A stretch of 64,000 nucleotides of DNA, taken from Megalopta genalis. Taxonomy: Eukaryota > Arthropoda > Insecta > Hymenoptera > Halictidae. Below are positions 52,601 through 63,475 of the stretch, one piece after another. The stretch spans positions 1 through 64,000 of the forward strand of contig NW_027477025.1 in NCBI RefSeq assembly GCF_051020955.1, written 5' to 3'. The notes beneath the pieces were generated by a model. That model made no database searches. It was not told where the DNA came from and worked only from the letters and a program-made list of their open reading frames with translations. The stretch's first letter is position 1, and each line of letters starts with the position of its first letter. The position numbers and the translations under genes are program-made.

Positions 52601-52969
52601 CGAAACAAACAACTTAGATTCAAATCCATGCAAAACACGAGATTTATATTCAAATCAATGCCGAGTAGAAGTTTTAGCTTCAAATCCATGCGAAACAAAT
52701 GATTTAGCTTCAAATACTTGCGATATAAACGTTATAGCTTCAAATTGCATGCGAAACAAACGAGTTAGCTTCACAGTCATTCGAAACACATGATTTATAT
52801 TCAAATCAATGCGAAGTAGAAGATTTAGCTTCACATCCATGTGAAACAAATGATTTAGCTTCAAATACTTGCGATATAAATGACTTAGCTTCAACTGCAT
52901 GCGAAACAATCGAGTTAGATTTTAAATCCACGCGAAACACATGACAAAGCTTCAAATCAGTGCGAGGTA

Positions 52970-54460
52970 GAAGGTTTAGCTTCAAATCCAAGCGAAACAA
53001 ATGATTTTGCTTCAAATACTTGCGATTTATATGATTTAGATTCAACTGCATGCGAAAAAAACAAGTTAGATTCAAATCCATGCGAGAAAAGAGATTTAGA
53101 TTTAAATCAATGCGGAGTAGAAGTTTTAGCTTCAAATCCTTGCGAAACAAATGATTTGGCTTCAAATACTTGCGATATAAACGATATAGATTCAAATGCA
53201 TGCGAAACAAACGAGTTAGCTTCACAGTCATTCGAAACACATGATTTATCTTCAAACCAATGCGAAGAAGAAGGTTTAGCTTCAAATCCATGCGAAACAA
53301 ATGATTTAGTTTCAAATACTAGCGATATAAATGATTTAGCACCAACTGGAAGCGAAACATGCGAGTTAGCTTCAAATCCATGCGAAACAGATGATTTGGC
53401 TTCAAGTACTTGCGATATAAACGATATAGCTTCAAATGCATGCGAAACAAACGAGTTAGCTTCACATTCATTCGAAACACATGATTTAGATTCAAATCAA
53501 TGCGAAATAGAAGGTTTAGCTTCAAATCCAAGACAAACAAATGATTTTGCTTCAAATACTTGCGATATAAATGATTTAGATTCAACTGCATGCGAAACAA
53601 ACAAGTTAGATTCAAATCCATGCAAAACACGAGATTTATATTCAAATCAATGCCGAGTAGAAGTTTTAGCTTCAAATAAATGCGAAACAAACGAGTTAGC
53701 TTCACAGTCATTCGAAACACATGATTTAGCTTCAAATCAATGCGAAGTAGAAGGTTTAGCTTCAAATCCATGCGAAACAAATGATTTAGCTTCAAGAACT
53801 TGCGATATAAATGATTTAGCATCAACTGGAAACGAGACAAACGAGTTAGCTTCCCATTCATGCGAAAACACATGATTTATATTCAAAGCAACGCGAAGTA
53901 GAAGGATTAGCTTCAAATCCATGCGAAACAAATGGTTTAGCTTCAAGTACTAGCGATATAAATGACTTAGCTCCAACTGGAAGCGAGACATGCGAGTTAG
54001 CTTCAAATCCATGCGAAACAAATGATTTAGCTTCAAGTACTTGCGATATAAATGATTTAGCTTCAACTGGAAGCGAGACAAACGAGTTAGCTTCACATTC
54101 ATGCGAAAACACATGTTTTAGCTTCAAATCAATGCGAGGTAAAAGCTTTGGCTTCAAATGCATGCGAAACAAATGATTTAGCTTCAAATACTTGCGATAT
54201 AAATTATTTAGATTCAACTGCATGCGAAACAAACAACTTAGATACACATTCATTCGAAACACATGATTTAGCTTCAAATCAATGCGAAGTAGAAGATTTA
54301 GCTTCAAATCCAAGCGAAACAAATGATTTTGCGTCAAATACTTGCGATATAAATGATTTAGATTCAACTTCATGCGAAACAAACAAGTTAGATTCAAATC
54401 CATGCGAAAAAAGAGATTTAGATTTAAAATCAATGCGGAGTAGAAGTTTTAGCTTCAAAT
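52970..54460 (+). repeat. 1.5-kb block, copy 1 (copy 2 at 60632-62302)
   Basis: It matches at offset 7,662, rising to 7,842 after the second copy gains 180 bp (six monomers) near 61.45-61.63 kb. Shared marks are TTGCGATTTATATG (53020 and 60682), CCAAGACAAACAAATG (53527 and 61189), AAATAAATGCGAAACAAACG (53674 and 61336), TTCCCATTCATGCG (53851 and 61693) and TAAATTATTTAG (54203 and 62045). The copies are separated by the 2,493-bp tandem pair and flanking array. Confidence 0.86.
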
Positions 54461-54809
54461 CCTTGCAAAACAAATGATTTAGCTTCAAATACTTGGGATA
54501 TAAACGATATATCTTCAAATGCATGCGAAACAAACGAGTTAGCTTCACAGTCATTCGAAACACATGATTTAGCTTCAAATCAATGCGAAGTAGAAGGTTT
54601 TGCTTCAAATCCATGCGAAACAAATGATTTACCTTCAAATACTTGTGATATAAATGATTTAGCTTCAACTGGAAGCGAAACAAGCGAGTTAGCTTCTAAC
54701 CCATGCGAAACAAACGAGTTAGCTTCACATTAATTCGAAACACATGATTTAGCCTCAAATCAATGCGAGGTAGAAGATTTAGCTTCAAATCCATGCGAAA
54801 CAAATGATT

Positions 54810-57302
54810 TACCTTCAAATACTTGCGATATAAATGATTTAGCTTTAACTGGAAGCGAAACAAGCGAGTTAGCTTCTAATCCATGCGAAACAAACGAGTT
54901 AGCTTCACATTAATTCGAAACACATGATTTAGCCTCAAATCAATGCGAGGTAGAAGATTTAGTTTCAAATCCATGCGACACAAATGATTTAGCTTCAAAT
55001 ACTTGCGATATAAACGATATATCTTCAAATGCATGCGAAACAAACGAGTTAGCTTCACATTAATTCGAAACACATGAATTAGCCTCAAATCAATGCGAGG
55101 TAGAAGATTTAGCTTCAAATCCATGTGAAACAAATGATTTAGCTTCAAATACTTGCGATATAAATGACTTAGCTTCAACTGCATGCGAAACAATCGAGTT
55201 AGATTTTAAATCCACGCGAAACACATGACAAAGCTTCAAATCAGTGCGAGGTAGAAGGTTTAGCTTCAAATCCATGCGAAACAAATGATTTAGCTTCAAA
55301 TACTAGCGATATAAATGATTTAGCTTCAACTGGAAGCGAAACAATCGAGTTAGATTCAAATCCACGCGAAACACATGATTTATCTTCCAAGCAATGCGAA
55401 GTAGAAGGTTTACCTTCAAATCCATGCGAAACAAGTGATTTACTTTCAAATACTTGCGATATAAATGATTTAGCTCCAACTGGAAGCGAGACATGCGAGT
55501 TAGCTTCAAATCCATGCGAAACAAATGATTTAGCTTCAAGTACTTGCGATATAAATGATTTATCTTCAACTGGAAGCGAGACAAACGAGTTAGCTTCACA
55601 TTCATGCGAAAACACATGATTTAGCTACAAATCAATGCGACGTAAAAGCTTTGGCTTCAAATCCATGCGAAACAAATGATTTAGCTTCAAATACTTGCGA
55701 TATAAATGGTTTAGATTCAACTGCATGCGAAACAAACAACTTAGATTCACAATCATTCGAAACACATGATTTAGCTTCAAATCAATGCGAAGTAGAAGAT
55801 TTAGCTTCAAATCCAAGCTAAACAAATGATTTTGCTTCAAATACTTGCGATATAAATTATTTAGATTCAACTGCATGCGAAACAAACAAGTTAGATTCAA
55901 ATCCATGCGAAAAAAGAGATTTAGATTTAAATCAATGCGGAGTAGAAGTTTTAGTTTCAAACTCTTGCGAAACAAATGATTTAGTTTCAAATACTTGCGA
56001 TATAAACGATATAGGTTCAAATTCATGCGAAACAACCGAGTTAGCTTCACAGTCATTCGAAACACATGATTTAGCTTCAAATCAATGCGAAGTAGAAGAT
56101 TTATCTTCAAATCCACGCGAAACAAATGATTTTGCTTCAAATACTAGCGATATAAATGATTTAGCTTCAACTGGAAGCGAAACAATCGAGTTAGATTCAA
56201 ATCCACGCGAAACACATGATTTATCTTCCAAGCAATGCGAAGTAGAAGGTTTAGCTTCAAATCCATGCGAAACAAATGATTTACTTTCAAATACTTGCGA
56301 TATAAATGATTTAGCTCCAACTGGAAGCGAGACATGCGAGTTAGCTTCAAATCCATGCGAAAGAAATGATTTAGCTTCAAGTACTTGCGATATAAATGAT
56401 TTAGCTTCAACTGGAAGCGAGACAAACGAGTTAGCTTCACATTCATGCGAAAACACATGATTTAGCTACAAATCAATGCGACGTAAAAGCTTTGGCTTCA
56501 AATCCATGCGAAACAAATGATTTAGCTTCAAATTCCTGCGATATAAATGGTTTAGATTCAACTGCATGCGAAAAAAACAAGTTAGAATCAAATCCATGCG
56601 AGAAAAGAGATTTAGATTTAAATCAATGCGGAGTAAAAGTTTTAGCTTCAAATCCTTGCGAAACAAATGATTTGCCTTCAAATACTTGCGATATAAACGA
56701 TATAGATTCAAATGCATGCGAAACAAACGAGTTAGCTTCACAGTCATTCGAAACACATGATTTAGCTACAAATCAATGCGAAGTAGAAGGTTTAGCTTCA
56801 AATCCATGCGAAACGAAAGATTTTGCTTCAATTACTTGCGATATAAATGATTTAGCTTTAACTGGAAGCGAAACAAGCGAGTTAGCTTCTAATCCATGCG
56901 AAACAAACGAGTTAGCTTCACATTAATCCGAAACACATGATTTAGCCTCAAATCAATGCGAGGTAGAAGATTTAGCTTCAAATCCATGCGACACAAATGA
57001 TTTAGCTTCACAGACTTGCGATATAAACGATATATCTTCAAATGCATGCGAAACAAACGAGTTAGCTTCACAGTCATTCGAAACACATGATTTAGCTTCA
57101 AATCAATGCGAAGTAGAAGGTTTAGCTTCAAATCCATGCGAAACAAATGATTTACCTTCAAATACTTGCGATATAAATGATTTAGATTCAACTGCATGCG
57201 AAACAAACAAGTTAGATTCAAATCCATGCAAAACAAGAGATTTATATTCAAATCAATGCCGAGTAGAAGTTTTAGCTTCAAATCCATGCGAAACAAATGA
57301 TT
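54810..57302 (+). repeat. 2,493-bp tandem duplication, copy 1
   Basis: It matches 57303-59795 at a constant offset of 2,493 with almost no change. The only clear difference I noted is TCACAGACTTG (copy 2's flank, 57008) against TCAAAGACTTG (59501) at the overlapping end. No gain or loss of monomers was seen. Marks include CATGAATTAGCC (55073 and 57566), GTTAGATTTTAAATCC (55198 and 57691), CAAAGCTTCAAATCAGTGCG and AACAACCGAGTTAGC (56031 and 58524). Confidence 0.92.
55285..55728 (+). repeat. 841-bp period duplication inside the 2,493-bp unit, copy 1
   Basis: It matches 56126-56569 at offset 841 and recurs in the second large copy at 57778-58221 and 58619-59062. Shared marks are ATCTTCCAAGCAATGCG, GATTTACTTTCAAATAC and CAATGCGACGTAAAAGC. 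Nesting places this duplication before the 2,493-bp event. A similar sequence occurs in the 630-bp pair at 62.3-63.5 kb. Confidence 0.84.
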
Positions 57303-59795
57303 TAGCTTCAAATACTTGCGATATAAATGATTTAGCTTTAACTGGAAGCGAAACAAGCGAGTTAGCTTCTAATCCATGCGAAACAAACGAGTTAGCTTCA
57401 CATTAATTCGAAACACATGATTTAGCCTCAAATCAATGCGAGGTAGAAGATTTAGTTTCAAATCCATGCGACACAAATGATTTAGCTTCAAATACTTGCG
57501 ATATAAACGATATATCTTCAAATGCATGCGAAACAAACGAGTTAGCTTCACATTAATTCGAAACACATGAATTAGCCTCAAATCAATGCGAGGTAGAAGA
57601 TTTAGCTTCAAATCCATGTGAAACAAATGATTTAGCTTCAAATACTTGCGATATAAATGACTTAGCTTCAACTGCATGCGAAACAATCGAGTTAGATTTT
57701 AAATCCACGCGAAACACATGACAAAGCTTCAAATCAGTGCGAGGTAGAAGGTTTAGCTTCAAATCCATGCGAAACAAATGATTTAGCTTCAAATACTAGC
57801 GATATAAATGATTTAGCTTCAACTGGAAGCGAAACAATCGAGTTAGATTCAAATCCACGCGAAACACATGATTTATCTTCCAAGCAATGCGAAGTAGAAG
57901 GTTTACCTTCAAATCCATGCGAAACAAGTGATTTACTTTCAAATACTTGCGATATAAATGATTTAGCTCCAACTGGAAGCGAGACATGCGAGTTAGCTTC
58001 AAATCCATGCGAAACAAATGATTTAGCTTCAAGTACTTGCGATATAAATGATTTATCTTCAACTGGAAGCGAGACAAACGAGTTAGCTTCACATTCATGC
58101 GAAAACACATGATTTAGCTACAAATCAATGCGACGTAAAAGCTTTGGCTTCAAATCCATGCGAAACAAATGATTTAGCTTCAAATACTTGCGATATAAAT
58201 GGTTTAGATTCAACTGCATGCGAAACAAACAACTTAGATTCACAATCATTCGAAACACATGATTTAGCTTCAAATCAATGCGAAGTAGAAGATTTAGCTT
58301 CAAATCCAAGCTAAACAAATGATTTTGCTTCAAATACTTGCGATATAAATTATTTAGATTCAACTGCATGCGAAACAAACAAGTTAGATTCAAATCCATG
58401 CGAAAAAAGAGATTTAGATTTAAATCAATGCGGAGTAGAAGTTTTAGTTTCAAACTCTTGCGAAACAAATGATTTAGTTTCAAATACTTGCGATATAAAC
58501 GATATAGGTTCAAATTCATGCGAAACAACCGAGTTAGCTTCACAGTCATTCGAAACACATGATTTAGCTTCAAATCAATGCGAAGTAGAAGATTTATCTT
58601 CAAATCCACGCGAAACAAATGATTTTGCTTCAAATACTAGCGATATAAATGATTTAGCTTCAACTGGAAGCGAAACAATCGAGTTAGATTCAAATCCACG
58701 CGAAACACATGATTTATCTTCCAAGCAATGCGAAGTAGAAGGTTTAGCTTCAAATCCATGCGAAACAAATGATTTACTTTCAAATACTTGCGATATAAAT
58801 GATTTAGCTCCAACTGGAAGCGAGACATGCGAGTTAGCTTCAAATCCATGCGAAAGAAATGATTTAGCTTCAAGTACTTGCGATATAAATGATTTAGCTT
58901 CAACTGGAAGCGAGACAAACGAGTTAGCTTCACATTCATGCGAAAACACATGATTTAGCTACAAATCAATGCGACGTAAAAGCTTTGGCTTCAAATCCAT
59001 GCGAAACAAATGATTTAGCTTCAAATTCCTGCGATATAAATGGTTTAGATTCAACTGCATGCGAAAAAAACAAGTTAGAATCAAATCCATGCGAGAAAAG
59101 AGATTTAGATTTAAATCAATGCGGAGTAAAAGTTTTAGCTTCAAATCCTTGCGAAACAAATGATTTGCCTTCAAATACTTGCGATATAAACGATATAGAT
59201 TCAAATGCATGCGAAACAAACGAGTTAGCTTCACAGTCATTCGAAACACATGATTTAGCTACAAATCAATGCGAAGTAGAAGGTTTAGCTTCAAATCCAT
59301 GCGAAACGAAAGATTTTGCTTCAATTACTTGCGATATAAATGATTTAGCTTTAACTGGAAGCGAAACAAGCGAGTTAGCTTCTAATCCATGCGAAACAAA
59401 CGAGTTAGCTTCACATTAATCCGAAACACATGATTTAGCCTCAAATCAATGCGAGGTAGAAGATTTAGCTTCAAATCCATGCGACACAAATGATTTAGCT
59501 TCAAAGACTTGCGATATAAACGATATATCTTCAAATGCATGCGAAACAAACGAGTTAGCTTCACAGTCATTCGAAACACATGATTTAGCTTCAAATCAAT
59601 GCGAAGTAGAAGGTTTAGCTTCAAATCCATGCGAAACAAATGATTTACCTTCAAATACTTGCGATATAAATGATTTAGATTCAACTGCATGCGAAACAAA
59701 CAAGTTAGATTCAAATCCATGCAAAACAAGAGATTTATATTCAAATCAATGCCGAGTAGAAGTTTTAGCTTCAAATCCATGCGAAACAAATGATT
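57303..59795 (+). repeat. 2,493-bp tandem duplication, copy 2
   Basis: This is the direct tandem partner of 54810-57302. The match continues to about 59813, where GATAAAAAACGATATAGC carries an extra base. The very high identity compared with other duplicated pairs in the window suggests a very recent event, or a sequence collapsed or repeated during assembly. Confidence 0.92.
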
Positions 59796-60487
59796 TAGCT
59801 TCAAATACTTGCGATAAAAAACGATATAGCTTCAAATTCATGCGAAACAAACGAGTTAGCTTCACAGTCATTCGAAACACATGATTTAGCTTCAAATCAA
59901 TGCGAAGTAGAAGGTTTAGCTTCAAATCCATGCGAAACAAATGATTTACCTTCAAATACTTGCGATATAAATGATTTAGCTTTAACTGGAAGCGAAACAA
60001 GCGAGTTAGCTTCTAATCCATGCGAAACAAACGAGTTAGCTTCACATTAATTCGAAACACATGATTTAGCCTCAAATCAATGCGAGGTAGAAGATTTAGC
60101 TTCAAATCCATGCGAAACAAATGATTTTGCTTCAAATACTTGCGATATAAATGACTTAGCTTCAACTGCATGCGAAACAATCGAGTTAGATTTTAAATCC
60201 ACGCGAAACACATGACAAAGCTTCAAATCAGTGCGAGGTAGAAGGTTTAGCTTCAAATCCATGCGAAACAAATGATTTGCTTTCAAATACTTGCGATATA
60301 AATGATTTAGCTCCAACTGGAAGCGAGACATGCGAGTTAGCTTCAAATCCATGCCAAACAAATGATTTAGCTTCAAGAACTTGCGATATAAATGATTTAG
60401 CTTCAACTGAAAGCGAGACAAACGAGTTAGCTTCACATTCATGCGAAAACACATGATTTAGCTACAAATCAATGCGACGTAAAAGCT

Positions 60488-61717
60488 TTGGCTTCAAATC
60501 CATGCGAAACAAATGATTTAGCTTCAAATACTTGCGATATAAATGGATTAGATTCAACTGCATGCGAAACAAACAACTTAGATTCACAATCATTCGAAAC
60601 ACATGATTTAGCTTCAAATAAATGCGAAGTAGAAGATTTAGCTTCAAATCCAAGCGAAACAAATGATTTTGCTTCAAATACTTGCGATTTATATGATTTA
60701 GATTCAACTGCATGCGAAAAAAACAAGTTAGATTCAAATCCATGCGAGAAAAGAGATTTAGATTTAAATCAATGCGGAGTAGAAGTTTTAGCTTCAAATC
60801 CTTGCGAAACAAATGATTTGGCTTCAAATACTTGCGATATAAACGATATAGATTCAAATGCATGCGAAACAAACGAGTTAGCTTCACAGTCATTCGAAAC
60901 ACATGATTTATCTTCAAACCAATGCGAAGAAGAAGGTTTAGCTTCAAATCCATGCGAAACAAATGATTTAGTTTCAAATACTAGCGATATAAATGATTTA
61001 GCACCAACTGGAAGCGAAACATGCGAGTTAGCTTCAAATCCATGCGAAACAAATGATTTGGCTTCAAGTACTTGCGATATAAACGATATAGCTTCAAATG
61101 CATGCGAAACAAACGAGTTAGCTTCACATTCATTCGAAACACATGATTTAGCTTCAAATCAATGCGAAATAGAAGGTTTAGCTTCAAATCCAAGACAAAC
61201 AAATGATTTTGCTTCAAATACTTGCGATATAAATGATTTAGATTCAACTGCATGCGAAACGAACAAGTTAGATTCAAATCCATGCAAAACACGAGATTTA
61301 TATTCAAATCAATGCCGAGTAGAAGTTTTAGCTTCAAATAAATGCGAAACAAACGAGTTAGCTTCACAGTCATTCGAAACACATGATTTAGCTTCAAATC
61401 AATGCGAAGTAGAAGGTTTAGCTTCAAATCCATGCGAAACAAATGATTTACCTTCAAATACTTGCGATATAAATGATTTAGCTTTAACTGGAAGCGAAAC
61501 AAGCGAGTTAGCTTCTAATCCATGCGAAACAAACGAGTTAGCTTCACAGTCATTCGAAACACATGATTTAGCTTCAAATCAATGCGAAGTAGAAGGTTTA
61601 GCTTCAAATCCATGCGAAACAAATGATTTAGCTTCAAGTACTTGCGATATAAATGATTTAGCTTCAACTGGAAGCGAGACAAACGAGTTAGCTTCCCATT
61701 CATGCGAAAACACATGA
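60488..61717 (+). other. Longest open frame of the right sublineage (409 codons); probably not a gene
   Basis: The frame has no ATG at its start; the first possible initiation codon is the TTG of GCTTTGGCTTC. It runs through pentamers of the STACETNKL/NPCKTRDL/NQCRVEVL and NACETNEL/QSFETHDL kinds and is closed by the GCGAAAACACATG insertion at 61704, which shifts the frame into a TGA. The shorter relative at 53156-53875 is closed by the same insertion. A shared, amplified frameshift at the end of both argues against coding use. Confidence 0.27.
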
Positions 61718-62302
61718 TTTATATTCAAAGCAACGCGAAGTAGAAGGATTAGCTTCAAATCCATGCGAAACAAATGGTTTAGCTTCAAGTACTAGCGATA
61801 TAAATGACTTAGCTCCAACTGGAAGCGAGACATGCGAGTTAGCTTCAAATCCATGCGAAACATATGATTTAGCTTCAAGTACTTGCGATATAAATGATTT
61901 AGCTTCAACTGGAAGCGAGACAAACGAGTTAGCTTCACATTCATGCGAAAACACATGTTTTAGCTTCAAATCAATGCGAGGTAAAAGCTTTGGCTTCAAA
62001 TGCATGCGAAACAAATGATTTAGCTTCAAATACTTGCGATATAAATTATTTAGATTCAACTGCATGCGAAACAAACAACTTAGATACACATTCATTCGAA
62101 ACACATGATTTAGCTTCAAATCAATGCGAAGTAGAAGATTTAGCTTCAAATCCAAGCGAAACAAATGATTTTGCGTCAAATACTTGCGATATAAATGATT
62201 TAGATTCAACTTCATGCGAAACAAACAAGTTAGATTCAAATCCATGCGAAAAAAGAGATTTAGATTTAAAATCAATGCGGAGTAGAAGTTTTAGCTTCAA
62301 AT
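60632..62302 (+). repeat. 1.5-kb block, copy 2 of 52970-54460, with six extra monomers
   Basis: This is the partner of 52970-54460. The 180-bp gain near 61.45-61.63 kb reads as six complete decapeptides (PSNTCDINDL, ALTGSETSEL, ASNPCETNEL, ASQSFETHDL, ASNQCEVEGL, ASNPCETNDL), so it changes the local a-b-c-d-e order without shifting the 30-bp register. At 62302 it passes directly into the 630-bp tandem pair. Confidence 0.85.
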
Positions 62303-62309
62303 CCATGCG

Positions 62310-62845
62310 AAACAAATGATTTAGCTTCAAATGCTAGCGATATAAATGATTTAGCTTCAACTGGAAGCGAAACAATCGAGTTAGATTCAAATCCACGCGA
62401 AACACATGATTTATCTTCCAAGCAATGCGAAGTAGAAGGTTTACCTTCAAATCCATGCGAAACAAGTGATTTACTTTCAAATACTTGCGATATAAATGAT
62501 TTAGCTCCAACTGGAAGCGAGACATGCGAGTTAGCTTCAAATCCATGCGAAACAAATGATTTAGCTTCAAATACTTGCGATATAAATGATTTAGCTTCAA
62601 GTGGAAGCGAAACAAGCGAGTTAACTTCTAATCCATGCGAAAAAATGATTTAGATTCAAGTACTTGCGATATAATCGATATAGCTTCAAATGCATGCGAA
62701 ACAAACGAGTTAGCTTCACATTAATTCGAAACACATGATTTAGCTTCAAATCCATGCGAAGTAGAAGATTTAACTTCAAATCCATGCGAAACAAATGATT
62801 TAGCTTCAAATACTTGCGATATAAATGACTTAGCTTCAACTGCAT
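62310..62845 (+). repeat. 630-bp tandem duplication, copy 1
   Basis: It matches 62940-63475 at offset 630 (21 monomers). Shared marks are ATCTTCCAAGCAATGCG (62413 and 63043), GTTAACTTCTAATCC (62621 and 63251), the 1-nt loss in GCGAAAAAATGA (62638 and 63268) and CGATATAATCGATATAGC (62667 and 63297). Small differences such as GCTAGCG (62332) against ACTAGCG (62962) separate the copies. Confidence 0.85.
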
Positions 62846-62939
62846 GCGAAACAATCGAGTTAGATTTTAAATCCACGCGAAACACATGGCAAAGCTTCAA
62901 ATCAGTGCGAGGTAGAAGGTTTAGCTTCAAATCCATGCG

Positions 62940-63475
62940 AAACAAATGATTTAGCTTCAAATACTAGCGATATAAATGATTTAGCTTCAACTGGAAGCGA
63001 AACAATCGAGTTAGATTCAAATCCACGCGAAACACATGATTTATCTTCCAAGCAATGCGAAGTAGAAGGTTTACCTTCAAATCCATGCGAAACAAGTGAT
63101 TTACTTTCAAATACTTGCGATATAAATGATTTAGCTCCAACTGGAAGCGAGACATGCGAGTTAGCTTCAAATCCATGCGAAACAAATGATTTAGCTTCAA
63201 ATACTTGCGATATAAATGATTTAGCTTCAAGTGGAAGCGAAACAAGCGAGTTAACTTCTAATCCATGCGAAAAAATGATTTAGCTTCAAGTACTTGCGAT
63301 ATAATCGATATAGCTTCAAATGCATCCGAAACAAACGAGTTAGCTTCACATTAATTCGAAACACATGATTTAGCTTCAAATCCATGCGAAGTAGAAGATT
63401 TAACTTCAAATCCATGCGAAACAAATGATTTAACTTCAAATACTTGCGATATAAATGATTTAGCTTCAACTGGAA
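62940..63475 (+). repeat. 630-bp tandem duplication, copy 2
   Basis: This is the partner of 62310-62845, differing at isolated bases (GCATCCGAAAC at 63321 against GCATGCGAAAC at 62691). It is followed to the window end by ordinary pentamers and trimers of the right sublineage, including another TAA-bearing CATTAATTCG at 63619 and a GCGAAAACACATG insertion at 63926. Confidence 0.84.
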
